NCBI GenBank assembly: GCA_022702705.1
Contig: CM040439.1
Span: forward strand, 30,010,930 to 30,074,929
Direction: 5' to 3'
Origin: Papilionanthe hookeriana x Papilionanthe teres
Taxonomy: Eukaryota; Streptophyta; Magnoliopsida; Asparagales; Orchidaceae
DNA length: 64,000 nucleotides
Within the stretch, counting starts at the first letter, position 1. Each line of letters opens with the position of its first letter. Shown in pieces: positions 23,201 to 33,722 of the stretch. A program made the translations under genes and the position numbers. Under the pieces are notes generated by a model that was not told the DNA's origin, made no database searches, and saw only the letters and a program-made list of their open reading frames with translations.

Positions 23201-26200
23201 AGGGTACGACTACAATAAAAGTTCATAGAGGAAAGTATCAAAATAATCCCCTAATTCTTTTAATATGTCCATTTTAGTCCCAAGAGTCTATAAAAATATC
23301 AAATTATTCCCCAAACTATTTAATGGGGACTAAAATAGTCCACCCTGGGACCACTTCAGCCCATACTAAAAGAATTTGATGACTAATCTGACACTTTTAT
23401 CACAATGAGACTAAAATGATCCAATGTAAATAGGGGGATATTTTGTCAGTTTACTCAAAGTTCATATGTTTAATTCCGAGCTCAAACACAAAGATACTCT
23501 CTCTCTAGGCCTACTTTCTGCCTTCATTATCTTTAGAATAAACATACAACTGGTGAATGGTGATGATATTACCTCGGGAAGGTATATGCGGAGATGATTG
23601 AGTAGAGAAATATATTTTGGACTCCTTGCTTGTAACTTCGAAGCAAAAACCCTCGGGTTATCATCAATATCGGTCCCTGTGACATGATTTCTATGATAAT
23701 GATTTCTTACATGATCATGATTTTCTATAGCTTCAAGCACAGGCACATTCTCTTTTGTCAGACAATTAAACTGGTGAACCCCCTTTACCTCAATGGTGGC
23801 TGGAGAAATAGAATGTAATGCAAACCATGAATGCATAGCTGGATAGGTCTTCTTGTCAGTGATAACATGAAAAACTATCTTATCAGCTTTCACTGAAGAC
23901 CTTACTGCAGAGTTAACCACAACAGAGGCCGCTATAATGTTGTCAGTTGCTACAACGAAATGGTAGAACGAATTATCGGAGAGAAGAGGCAAAAATTGAG
24001 GTGGCGGTAATTGTTTCCGTGCATGTGCGTTGGAAGAGTACTCATCTGATAATCTTAGGGAGAGACAATGAAGACCTTTTGGAATACCAATTGCTGCAAA
24101 ATGTTTATTCAACTGTTCTGCTAGTCTGGCCTTCTTTACTTCTCTATTCATATATTCCATCTGCATAACGAAAGTTCTAAACATTGTAAATAGGAAGCCA
24201 TTTTAAAATCTCTTAAATGGCATAAAGATGAGCAGCAAGTGCATTGAAATCTATACACGAATAACTTTTAACAGAATCGGAAAGCATGAAATCACGGTGA
24301 ACTTTTGGATTGCCGGCCCGGATGACAAAGATAGCAGCGGGCCGATAGTACAGAAATGATTTTCACAATTCTAGCAGTCAACTTTTAAAAAAACAGTGCA
24401 GAGGCTGGCGAATCAATAAACAAGAAGACATATTTATGATCAAGTAAAATTAATTCCAGAAAATCCAATGTAAAAGAAAGAGGAATATTCATCCTTTGAG
24501 CACACCTGGCTCAAAATTATTTATTATAATCAATGATGTTGACGTTTTAATTCTTCTAAAATGCTATAGAATGCTCAAAAATAAGAACTTCCAGAGCTTT
24601 AGAAGGATCAAAACAATAGATATAGTTCAATCATCATCATCATCATTTGTAGCCTTAGCCCAACTACTTGTGGCCAGCTTTATGATACCTAATTTTCTAT
24701 TCGTTCCAGTCCATTGCAGCCTAAAGTGTTAGACTTATTCTTTGCAAATCATTTCATCTTCCATCCAAGTCATTATAGCTATAACAAAGTTTCATTCTAA
24801 TCCTTCAACACAAATTTCATCACACTGTCTAATGGGCGTATTTTCTAACTTCTGTCATGCATGTTCAAATCACCCAACATATTTTCAATCACCTTATCTT
24901 TAATAAATATAGATCTAACTATTCCTAAAATAAATTGCTTAATTTATCACAATATATCAATCATAACATTCTCATCTTCACCACATACAACTTGCATATC
25001 AACGACATTTTTAATTTCTCAGCACACAGAATTGATATAACATAGCCCACTTATTTGCAATTATATAAAACCTACTTAGCCTCTATGACACCTACCATAA
25101 CATAATACTCCCGAAGCATTCTCCATTTTAAACTTCAGCCCAAATTCTAGAATTTTAAATTCTCATATATATCCCCATCTGTCCATATAATAAATTTCCT
25201 TTACATCACAATCATAAATGCTTCTTCGCAAGTGAAATAAAAGAGAGAGGCATTGTCCCTTTAGAAAATCTCTTTCGAAAAAAAAAACTTTTGGAAGCAC
25301 AATGAATCGAAAAAAGAGAAAAGCGGTAGCAAGCATATATCCAGCACATCTTCAAGCATAAAATCTATCATTGGATATTGCAAATAAATAAAGGGGCAAT
25401 TCTTATGTATTTACATATCCAAAACCTAAACTCATATTCACATGCATAGCACACAAATCTTTAATATCACATCAAATATGCCACTATCACTCATTTTTTA
25501 AAAGTGAAATACACCGTTTCATGCCTATGATTATCACACCAAATCGTTATGCATGTAAATATGAAAGTTTAGGTGTTAGAGAGTAAAACATAGAAATTGT
25601 GTGGTAGGCATGTAAATTTCCAATGAATAAGTTGCAACACTGAAATAAAACACAAAATAAAAAATAAAATGGTTAAGCCATTTACCGTGCCCTTCACCAT
25701 GACCACAAATGTATTTGCATCATAGTTGTTGTGCTTCATTTCAGAAAGAAACTCGTCAAATGAATCGGGAAATCTTAGGCCAGCTGGGATTTCCACGGAA
25801 TTTGCTTGATCAAGCAGTGTATATAGATCTCTCTGAAGCCTCTGCAGAATTAAAAAAAAATATTTCACTGTGCATGAGCTTAAACTACTTGACAATTAAA
25901 TAGAGTCTGAAGTAGCAATGAACAAAATCTTTGGTCATGCCCACCCCAATAATGAATGGAATTCAATCAATCAAAATAAAGGTTCATTGAGTACCACTGA
26001 ATCATCAGCACCCCTACCAAGAAAGCTTGGACCCAACCGTCTTCCTAAACAATCTGGATTAAGAACAAATAAAAATAATTAGGCGAAACACTAAAACAAC
26101 GATAAAAAGAGCATATTCAAGCAAAAATTTTGGCAACAAGCATATTACTTTGCCAATTAAACAATCACAATTTCAATTGTCCGCGTGAAATTTAAAATCT

Positions 26201-29200
26201 CGACACGCATGTTCATAATACCCATGCATGATAAGGAGGCATGGAAAAAACATCAGAGAAACAAATTAAAAAAAAAATCCTAAGATTCAGTTGAAAAATA
26301 AATTTTATTTTGATTTTGTATAACTTATTTTGTTGAGTTTTCAACATAGTACCAGAGCTTGAAAACCGATCATTGTTCAAAGTCACAATGTATAAGGTGC
26401 ACCATCTACCAATTCAAGGATCAGGGAAATCCGAAAAGGAGTTGGATCTCCTCTTGGTTCTCAACTATATAACCAATAAGGCATGGACACAACCTTCGTA
26501 GAGCAACATTGCACCATTGAAGCAAGATAGCATTGCAAACTCTTAGCTTTTCTTAAAACCAAAATATTTGATGAGATCCATACTCTTGATCTAAGTTCTC
26601 GATAAGATGACAGTAAATGTTATAGAGTTTTCATTCATGTTCAGATTAAAATTTCCATGCGTGACAGCTATATTTGATTGGGCTTCACCACCAAATTTGA
26701 TTCATTATAAAATATTCTATTAACTCTTAAATAGGAAAAGCCAATTCCATATCTATTGAAGAAGACTAAACTTCTATAAATAAAACTATAGAGAAGGGCG
26801 ACAAAAATCAAGATAAAATTTGAGTGAATATAACAAAAATGAAAACCCTAATCAGATGTTGAAGTACAAGTTTAATAAAACTTGCTATAGATGAGGGAAG
26901 CATGATCACATAAAATAAGGTTGTAGAGTGAAACTTATGCAGTCGAGGTTGAACCAAATAAAGATCCTAAGAAGAAATGATGATGGCAGATAGGCTATTT
27001 CATCTCATTGTCTATTATTAACTCGATCTTCTCATGTTCATATTGCATGTGAATGAATCATTGGTTGTAATGTTCTATAATCAGTATTTTTTTGCATCCT
27101 TAGTTTGGATCAGATGTGATTGCTATTATTGATGATTCTCTTGATCAGTTTAAAAGTGCTGAAGACCTACCTTTTCCTTCATCTACAAACTTATCTTCTT
27201 CAATTAATAATATTTGTTATGCTATTGGCATAACAAAAAATTTGATTAAATTTCTCAGATAGCCAATAAGAGATATTTTATAGTGTTAGAAGTTATATTA
27301 GGAAATAATTTATTTCAATTAGAATTAGATTCATTTCCTAATAAAATTTATTTTCTTTCCTATTTTAGATTTATTTTTTTAGATTTGGATTTATTTGCTT
27401 TCATATTTTAAGCTTTTCATATGTTAGGTTATTTTATTCATCTCCAAATAATTAATATGAATTGATTAATTTGAGATATTAGATATTATATGTTTCATTT
27501 CCTGTTTTTTTTTATTATTATTGTATTTCCTATTATATGAGTCATGTAAGGATTATTTATACCCCTTTTATATCAATAAAATAATTTCAAATTATTTTGA
27601 ATTTCAGCTAAAACTGAATACATATGAATGGAGGTATAAAGGTCTACATTGGAGTCTAAAGGTCTTCGTTTGAGTAGAACTAAAACTGAATACATGGAAT
27701 GTAATTTTAGTAATAGTAGCTCTAATGACAGAAGTGTAACTTTGGGTGATCAAATCATTAAAAGGTGTGAACGATTTAGATATCTCGAGTCCATTGTTCA
27801 AAGCGATGGTGATATAGATGGGGATGTTAATAGTAGAATTCATGTTGGTTGGTTGAAGTGGAGGAATGCGTCCGGCCTATTGTGTGATAGAAAAGTACCG
27901 CTTAGACTGAAAGGAAAACTTTATAAGATGGTGGTGAGGTCTGCAATGCTCTATGGTGCTGAATGTTGGCCTTTAAAAGAGAAGCATAATGCTAAGTCAA
28001 CTGTTGCCGAGATGAGAATGATTAAGTGGATGAGTGGCTTTACACTTAAGAGACAAAATGCGAAATGAATATATCCGTAATAGGGTTGGTGTTGCACCAA
28101 TGACAGATAAAATTAGAGAGAGTCACCCTAGATGATTTGGTTACATTAAATGTCGGCCACTTAATGATCCGACTAGGAGTGTAGATGTTTTAGATACAAC
28201 TTATGTTAAGGAAGGTAGAGGTTGACCTAGGAAAACTTGGGCTTATTACATAAAAAATGATCTTAATTTATTAGAATTAAACGAAAATTTGACACTAAAT
28301 AGGACGCAATGGAGAAAAAGGATTCATGTAGCCGACCCCACTTAGCAGGATTAAGGCTTTGTTGTTGTTGTTGTATTTTGAATTTCAGCATGGTATCAGA
28401 ACCTAATTCCGTAACATAGCCACCGGTTCCCCTTCCAGAACTGCCAGACTCCCTTCCTGTCGTCCTGCATGCGAGAATGGAGAGGCACTCATCTTAGTAT
28501 TTGAAACAGCAATTTTTTCTTCTTCTATCTCTGTAGGCTTCGCCTATCAGCTGGCCCTTCTCGAGCCGGGAGGTTCGACTCTGCCGGCCTCTAGAAAGCA
28601 AGCGGTAGTTTGCAAGCAAATTTTCTTCTTCCTGTTGTTTTTCCACCCGTAGAGCTCTGTTCCGTGGAGAACTATATAGTCGTCAGTTCCCCTAGCTGTC
28701 GTCGTTTATCAACCTAACTGTCGCCGATTCCCCAATTCCTTGCCGGTTTCCTATATGTTGTTGCCACTGATCCTTCTGGCAAGAAGTTCCAGCTGCCAGA
28801 ACTCCCTCCGCTGAAAAGTAGATCCCTAGATTCTAGTCTCGAAAAGTGAGGACATCCTTGAGATCCTCGTCGAGGGTATATCACATTGGCAACCAACTAT
28901 GGATTGATGCCGCTCTCTCATCGGCGACCTCTCCCGATAAAATTTATGTCAGACCTTTGTCGTTCATCTCTCCCTCTCACCGGCGACTCTTCTCTAATGA
29001 GTTGTATGTCGATGGCTTCTCTAGTGTCCCTCCCAACCGCAGGACTTTCGCGCCATTCCTCCCCGTAGGAACTTCCCTTTGTTCTTACCCGAAGGACTTT
29101 CTAGCAGGAAACATAGTCTTTCTTTTTGTTCTTCCTAGTCACAGGAAACAACGCAATTTTTTCCCTGAAATCCAACGCTACTTCTACCCTTTCCTTTTCT

Positions 29201-32200
29201 TCTTCCATAAAAATCCAGCATTGGTTCCTGAGTCTAATTTATCGCTGGCCCTTTCTCTTACAGTATTATTCCCTTCCCTGCACAGGCGTCAGGGGGAGCT
29301 GCATTTCCAACGGCCCTTTCTCCTACAGCTTTCTCTTTCAGCAAAATTTCTTAGGTGTGATTTACTCTTTCTCCGTCTTGTGGAAATCCTAATCGGAGAG
29401 CCACCACTGATGTTCGGAGAGCATGACTTTCTCTCTTCAGTGGAACTCCCAACCGAAGAGAAGTTATTTTTATAGATGTGTCTCGTAGCAAATGTATATA
29501 GAAGGGATGAGCTATTTTTGCCATTTTTTCCCCCTACAGATTTCAACTGCTATTCCTTCCTGCAGGAAGCTGCGGCTGCAACCGCCTCCGTGGCGTCTTT
29601 CGTCATTTCACATGAGTGGATTGTGGAAAGGAAGGAATTAGTTTCTTATACTTTCATACAAACTCCCCTACATCATTCCCTGCAAAAGCATTTTGTCTAT
29701 CTACAGACACTACGGGAATTGTCGTCAAAGAAAACCGCAGTCAACTAAAAGTCAATTTTTCATGCAAGTTATTTAATTTCCTGTAAACTCCCTGCAGCAT
29801 TACTAAAAGAAGTCTTCCATGTACCTACAAACACTGCAGGTACTGCAGTCAAAGACAACAGTAGTACATGATGAAGACTTCAAGTTATACTTCATAGGAT
29901 CTTCCTTGCACATTGTTTGATATTTTCAAATCCAAGTTGAGCATGATTTTCAACCATGTTATAATTTGAGGTGTAGTGTTAGAAGTTATAATAGTAAATG
30001 ATTTATTCTTATTAAAAGTTGTGAGGATTAAATTTATTTTCTAATATAACTTTATTTTCTTTCCTATTTTAGATTTATTTTCTGAGATTGGATTTATTTT
30101 CATTCCTCTAAATAATTAATGAATTGATTAATTAGAGATATTAGATGTTATATCTTTCATTTCCTCTTATTTATTTTTATTGTTTTTCCTATACTATGAG
30201 TAATGTAAGGGTTATTTAAACCTCCTTTCATATTTGCTTTATTTTGAATTTCAACATGCAGTATTTGAGCACGATAAAGTGATGATCTTTGCTAATAATA
30301 ATGTTTTCGATAAGCTTATCATTGAAGTGAGAAACGTGAATAAGCTTTATCCTACGTATACTAGGAATCGTCATGTTTAAAGGATCCTTAAGTACTACAG
30401 TGCCGCTCTATGACATGATAAAATATCACAGCTAAGCTACCTAAGGTGCGGTGTTGATAAGAATTTTTTCCTGGCCTTCCTCGAATAAAAATGAATCTTG
30501 CAGTTGTTTGTGTTGAATACTAGTATGGCAAGATGCACAAGCTTCTTTTAAAGAAACCGGCAACAAATTTATTTGGCAAGTTTAATTAGTTTACATTCAT
30601 ATTTCCCATAAAAATTTCTTATTTCGAAATTGATGGCAGTGAATAGTATGTCCAAGATGTTCTTATGGGGGTAATGACATAAAGATCACCTCAAACTTGC
30701 TATTTACAAATCAACCACCCTCTGTCATTCATTTTTCAAATTTCCACTCAAATATCAAAATTCATGGTAAAACTCCAACCCATACTTTTCATTTTTATCA
30801 AATTCTCAATAGTTTGATTGCGGCACAAGTAAACACATCGGCATGGTAGTTCAAAAAAATCACCATAGTGGTTTATTTGTAAATATGAATGGATCGGGAG
30901 GTTTGTATGTAATTATCCAGTTCTTATATTATTTGTAAGATCATAATTCAAGGGCACATAGCAGCCTTAGAACTCTAGAATAGACCAAGGGGTGGATGCA
31001 AGAAATATAAAATAAAAAATATTTGAAATTTTTCATAGCGTGCTTCATCCTAAGAATATTAAACATAACTTTTAGGTTGAGTTGTTTACACCAATAATAG
31101 AGGTCTTCTTAGAAGTATTATTAATATTTTCAACTTATGATAAGAAATCTGGGAAACTACATAATATTTCATCTCATATGGTTGAAGTTCCATTTCTGAA
31201 AAAACTGAAATTCAAGATGGCATAGCTCAGCCTTCTTCTCCTAATGTTTCACAAAGCTATTCTACATCCCCTTTCAGAAAAGTAAATTGATATTCATCAT
31301 TTAAATTCAAAGGAAGAAAAAGTTGTTGAAGATAAAAATATTTGGCAAGATGCAAAGAAAAAGTGGAGAAATTTTGAGCCTAAATTTCTTATCTCAGAAT
31401 TGTTCAAGATAAGCTTTACAGTCATCAGATTAATTTGGTTCGAAATACATGCAATACATGTCTAAACTAAAACTAGTATTGCGCCATCTTAAAACAAATC
31501 TAAAGTACAAAAATCAAATTAATCAAACTTGGATCAGAACATTCCGATCCAAAATTTTCATGATCTTAGCTCCAATTCCAAATGGTGTTTCTCTTGTTTC
31601 AGGCAACTTCAAATTTCTTTCAATACCATATTACACATATTATCACAAAATGTTTGATGATGGACCCCTTCGATAATATGAGAAGCAATGTTGTGATCTT
31701 CATAGATTCAACATCAAAGGATAGTCTCAAAATTAATGCCTCCTTATTTTCCTACAATATTATTTTGTAATTTTTTATAAACTAAGTATCCTCCATATAT
31801 TAATTAATCTAAAATAAAATTATTTTACATTTTGTTACAATAATGTTGAAATTATAGCTTTTTTTATATGACAAGCTAGATCACCTCTAAGAGGTTGTAA
31901 GACCATTATATACTTTGCACAGAAATTTGATAAGGATATCCATTGATTATGCTGCAAAGCTTCTCACTCATATGAGTATTCACAAGCTACTGAAAAATTT
32001 TTAATCTGCCTTGAATTATTTGGACTGTTTCTCGATATGTTTGCTGCTTAAATTTTGCCCCTTGTTTTCCATGAAATAGGAGTTTGCTGCAGTATATAAT
32101 TTTTTAAAATTCTCGGCCTAAGTCCTCTATGTAGAATTTGTAAGCTCTTGGAATTTCTATAAAGACATTTATCCATCAAGAGTAACTCGTTTCTGTTTAC

Positions 32201-32631
32201 TTTCCATCACAGTGAGCAAAGCAAATGGAAGCAGAATTAAGTCTATAAGCTTCAAAATCAGCAACAAATGAATTACTAAAAAGCGTAAAAACACACCTAG
32301 AGGAAAAAATGCTAATCAAAACCAAAGTAACAAACAGACAGCCCTCCGCATATCTTCCAATTCAAAGCCAAAATTCCCCACCAATTTTCTCAATTCAAAA
32401 TCAACAAACCCACTTACCAAACGAGGAGCACTTATTGACGCCTTCGAGGGTGACGACGGCGGTGAGGATGAACACGAAGGGCAAAAGAAAAGCAAGAATA
32501 AGGACACTGTGAAACAACGTCCTGTACGAAATATGCCGCGCTGCAACCTTCACCTTCATCAAATCAAGAAACCCATTACTGCTCGTCGATATGTTAATAC
32601 TTTTCATGCTCGGAGAAAACCGAATCTGCAT
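17267..32631 (-). CDS. GAUT13/14: Galacturonosyltransferase, GAUT13/14 type (GT8)
   Basis: Exons on the minus strand: 32631-32418, 26053-25995, 25841-25686, 24160-23573, 22055-21753 and 17557-17267, giving 536 aa; Arabidopsis GAUT14 has about 532. All five introns are GT-AG and the phases agree. The N-terminus (MQIRFSPSMKSINIS, then KVKVAARHISYRTLF) and the single membrane anchor at residues 41-65 match GAUT13/14, a type II Golgi membrane topology. Exon 4 holds LHCLSLRLSDEYSSNAHA and KIVFHVITDKKTY. Exon 5 begins the region with the metal-binding DDD (351-353, in VVFLDDDVV). Exon 6 has PIDPSWHMLGLGY and HYNGQ (495 on). GAUT enzymes transfer galacturonic acid from UDP-GalA to pectin (homogalacturonan); activity of this one is inferred from family. 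Introns 1 and 5 (6.4 and 4.2 kb) are swollen by transposons. No frame break was found, so the gene is probably functional. GAUT13 and GAUT14 cannot be told apart here. Confidence 0.95.
18120..18245. mobile_element. Half copy of the GGGCATTTACA MITE family
   Basis: GCATATCTAACACCAAAACT, ATATCACATCATAAATATCAC and the centre AAAGGTGAAATGCAC...TTTTCATGCATA match one arm and the middle of the dispersed MITE family described at 54104. The other arm is gone and the copy ends in TA repeats. It lies in the last GAUT intron. Confidence 0.6.
18610..20088 (-). mobile_element. RTE-type LINE in the last GAUT intron
   Basis: On the minus strand the sequence encodes RT from FGFMSSKSTMKAIHLLRG through YRENKEDLH, FIDLEKTYDK and FVDDILL to the C-terminal KKGRGRPKR, then the RTE 3' end and a short GTT tail at 18610-18620. 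The endonuclease and N-terminal part are missing (5' truncation) and the ORF has stops. The flanks AAGGGGAAGAGAG (18597-18609) and AAGGAGAAGAGAG (20089-20101) form a 13-bp target duplication with one mismatch, which fixes both ends. A separate repeat has inserted at about 18843-19147. Confidence 0.88.
18843..19147. mobile_element. GAGTCGAGC-rich repeat inserted in the RTE copy
   Basis: The RTE reading is interrupted between GACCAACTA (left) and GACCAAACC (right). The insert begins ATGGTAAAAATGAGTCGAGC and ends GGCTCGTTTGCACCCCTA, with GAGCTC-rich arms in inverted order. The shared GACCAA could be the remains of an 8-bp duplication, as hAT elements make. It is therefore younger than the RTE. 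The exact left edge is uncertain by some bases. Confidence 0.55.
20112..20205 (-). mobile_element. Short RTE 3' end next to the larger RTE
   Basis: CGACAACAAACCTTTATCCC, ACTAAGTGGGGTCAGCCATA and the ATTGAGTGTCATATTTTCAT that follows are the reverse complement of the RTE 3' end, about 100 bases only. It is followed by AAAGGGAAGAGGG, a third near-copy of the target word around the larger RTE. Two insertions at one site, or one insertion followed by a rearrangement, would explain this. Confidence 0.65.
20820..21042. mobile_element. MITE, GGGCATTTACA family, perfect 9-bp duplication
   Basis: The ends GAAGATTCACATATATACCG and the reverse complement of GGTATGTATGTAAATGCCC are inverted repeats. Inside are ATTTACATATTCAACACCTA and GCATGAAAAGTTGTATTT, the family centre in reverse orientation. 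TTTTTTTTC stands on both sides (20811-20819 and 21043-21051), a perfect 9-bp target duplication, although a low-complexity one. It lies in a GAUT intron. Confidence 0.8.
21186..21683. mobile_element. Tourist/Harbinger-like MITE
   Basis: The left end reads GGGCTTATTGGGGATCAC and the right end, reverse-complemented, GGGCATGTTTGGGGATTTT. TTA flanks both sides (21183-21185 and 21684-21686). A 3-bp TTA duplication and termini starting GGGC..GTTTGG are usual for Tourist-like PIF/Harbinger MITEs. The inside is very AT-rich with arms that partly mirror each other (KTTTTAAA-type runs and long A tracts at 21410-21440). No transposase is encoded. Confidence 0.65.
24629..24725 (-). repeat. Possible RTE/SINE-like 3' end with (ATC)n tail
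   Basis: ATCATCATCATCATCAT followed by TAGCCTTAGCCCAACTACTT and GTGGCCAGC resembles the 3' ends of RTE copies in this window (AGCC TTTGTCCCACTAAGTGG GTC), with ATC in place of GTT as tail unit. What follows to about 25220 is not recognised. The similarity is short. Confidence 0.35.
25392..25621. mobile_element. MITE, GGGCATTTACA family
   Basis: It contains CAATTCTTATGTATTTACAT, a centre with AAAAGTGAAATACACCGTTT and, at the right, GAAAGTTTAGGTGTTAGAGA and GTGTGGTAGGCATGTAAATT. Part of the left terminus is missing. AATAAATAA and AATGAATAA flank it, a 9-bp duplication with one mismatch. It lies in GAUT intron 3, less than 100 bases from exon 3. Confidence 0.7.
27284..28390 (+). repeat. Left LTR of the non-autonomous Copia element, split by RTE
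   Basis: It starts TGTTAGAAGTTATATTAG and runs to 27608, then resumes after the RTE at 28375 and ends in CA at 28390, next to the primer site. It shares TTTCCTATTTTAGATTTATT, AATTAATTTGAGATATTAGA and GTCATGTAAGGATTATTTAT with the right LTR (the last words vary slightly). The right LTR is shorter because of small deletions. Confidence 0.8.
27609..28374 (+). mobile_element. RTE-type LINE nested in an LTR, 15-bp target duplication
   Basis: ATTTTGAATTTCAGC stands on both sides (27594-27608 and 28375-28389), a perfect target duplication. The insert encodes the RTE C-terminal region in a 139-codon frame (27649-28068): LRLSRTKTEYMECNF, VTLGDQIIK, IDGDVNSRI, LKGKLYKMVVRSAML and YGAECWPLK. It continues out of frame to KGRG-like sequence and ends GGATTAAGGCTTTG(TTG)n. 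The first part repeats AACTAAAACTGAATACAT, which also occurs 60 bases on, so the 5' junction is rearranged. Only the last third of the RT ORF is present, so it cannot move on its own. Confidence 0.9.
29977..30256 (+). repeat. Right LTR of the non-autonomous Copia element
   Basis: It starts TGTTAGAAGTTATAATAG and ends TTTTGAATTTCAACA. It contains ATTAGAGATATTAGATGTTA and GTAATGTAAGGGTTATTTAA, which match the left LTR. Confidence 0.8.
30257..30667. other. GAUT intron 1, no feature seen
   Basis: About 400 bases of intron without a recognisable repeat or ORF. Confidence 0.5.
30668..30919. mobile_element. MITE of a second family, 9-bp duplication
   Basis: GTTCTTATG (30659-30667) and GTTCTTATA (30920-30928) flank it. 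The ends GGGGTAATGACATAAAGAT and, reverse-complemented, TGGATAATTACATACAAAC are inverted repeats that also share ATTTACAAAT(C/A)AACC further in. The middle (GGTAAAACTCCAACCCATAC, TTTTTATCAAATTCTC) recurs in reverse orientation at 58836-59050. It lies in GAUT intron 1. Confidence 0.75.
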
Positions 32632-32729
32632 CGTAGCAGCCCGCCTATCCTCTCCTCAGCTTCCCTCCTCCCTCCGACGCCCACAAAACACGCTTCCAGA
32701 TCCCCGGAGAAGCTCAATCTGATCAGCAT
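32604..32729 (-). promoter_or_regulatory. Possible uORF overlapping the GAUT start codon
   Basis: On the minus strand an ATG at 32729 opens a 41-codon frame that ends at 32604, beyond the main ATG at 32631 and in another frame. If transcription starts upstream of 32729, ribosomes that use it would miss the main start. The transcription start is not known, so the effect is an inference. Confidence 0.4.
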
Positions 32730-33058
32730 CGGCGGCGGACGCCGAATCGGGAAAACGGGGTGGGATCAATGAGGCGGGAATCGGATAATGGCGATCGATA
32801 GGCTGAATCTTGCCTTCTTTAGGGAGCGAGGAATTGGATTGAATCTCTGCGCTCTGCGGGTTTCTTCCCTATTTCTCGTGGGGCAATGCAGAGATCTTGC
32901 ACGGAAGAAGAGAGACGACGGGGAATGTGATAAAAGATAGCTGGTTTTTTCTTAATTTGTTATTAATTATTTTAGTCAAAAAGTCAAAAACGTGTGTCGG
33001 CGATGGGGCTTCGGGATAAAAAAAAAATAAAAATAAAAAATTACGTGCAAACCGCACA

Positions 33059-33060
<2 letters not shown>

Positions 33061-33087
<27 letters not shown>
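33061..33087. repeat. Poly(T) tract
   Basis: A run of about 27 T. It could be the tail of a minus-strand retroposed copy, but no element body is recognised beside it. Confidence 0.7.
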
Positions 33088-33092
<5 letters not shown>

Positions 33093-33164
33093 TTACATAT
33101 CTATTGTCTAAATTTTGATATTTAAATTTATAATATTATAATATTTGATATGACAAATAATTTT

Positions 33165-33300
33165 TGTTCGGCTCACTAAATAGCTCGTGTTTGATTTGTT
33201 CACTAAGTAAATGAGTTGAACACGAATAATATTTTTAAGCTCGATTTATAAACGAGTTGAATACGAACAAATAAATTTTGTCTGTGTTCGACTCATTTTA
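33165..33300. repeat. GTTCG-rich dispersed repeat, copy 1
   Basis: TGTTCGGCTCACTAAATAGC, GAGTTGAACACGAATAAT and GAGTTGAATACGAACAA are the words of a family present three more times by 35212. The ends are not defined. Confidence 0.45.
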
Positions 33301-33324
33301 TATATATTGTTTTTAAAAAAAAAA

Positions 33325-33508
33325 TTGGCATTTGGCAGAGACCTAAATACCGATTTTTTTATGCGCTACAACTCTATTATGGGGTCCGATGTCATATGTC
33401 TATATATTCGAGAACCACGCGCCATGACAGATTGAACCCGTGACCTAAGGGGACATACAGAGAACCTCGCGAGCCAAAAGGTCACAATTTGCTGCACACG
33501 CGGGCGCG
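33325..33508 (-). mobile_element. tRNA-derived SINE, copy 1 of a tandem pair
   Basis: Read on the minus strand it has a B-box-like GGGTTCAATCTG near 33427-33437 preceded by GGTCA, and ends CTGCCAAATGCC before a T-rich tail. It matches copy 2 throughout: GGGGACATACAGAGAA, AGAACCACG, TTGGCAGAG.CCTAAAT. It ends in a CA-rich tract (33508-33522) that separates the copies. Confidence 0.6.
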
Positions 33509-33540
33509 CACACACACACACATATATATGTTAAAAAGAA

Positions 33541-33722
33541 ATCGGTATTTGGCAGAGGCCTAAATATTGGTTTCTTTATGCGTTACAACCCTATAATGGG
33601 AGTCTGACACCATGTGCCTATATATTTGAGAACCACGTGTCACAGGAGATCGAACCCGTGACCTAAGGGGACATACAGAGAATCCCGTAAACCAACAGGC
33701 CACAGTTTGCGGCGCCCGTGCG
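33541..33722 (-). mobile_element. tRNA-derived SINE, copy 2 of a tandem pair
   Basis: The minus strand reads GTGGCCTGTTGGTTTACGG (A-box-like), about 35 bases later GGTCACGGGTTCGATCTCC (good B box, 33646-33656), and ends CTCTGCCAAATACCGATTTC. This is the layout of a polymerase III promoter in a tRNA-derived SINE. ACACATATATA-type words stand on both sides (33520-33531 and 33725-33736) and may be the target duplication. About 180 bp is a normal SINE length. Confidence 0.65.

Larger units (their letters stand above)
27284..30256 (+). mobile_element. Copia-type LTR element without pol in GAUT intron 1
   Basis: Two LTRs, both starting TGTTAGAAGTTAT and ending ATTTTGAATTTCA(G/A)CA, stand at 27284-28390 (split by an RTE insertion) and 29977-30256 (280 bp). 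Right behind the left LTR is TGGTATCAGAACC (28391-28403), the primer-binding site complementary to initiator tRNA-Met. The 1.6-kb inside is C/T-rich and holds no gag, protease, RT or integrase; a 209-codon frame at 28846-29475 is rich in S, L, P, F and R and shows no domain. It is therefore a non-autonomous derivative of the LARD kind. The outer 5-mers TATAG and TGCAG agree at three positions only. Boundaries are good. Confidence 0.8.

Noticed and set aside
28846..29475. 209-codon open frame as a host gene
   Set aside because: It lies between the two LTRs of a pol-less retroelement, is low in complexity and shows no domain or splice structure.
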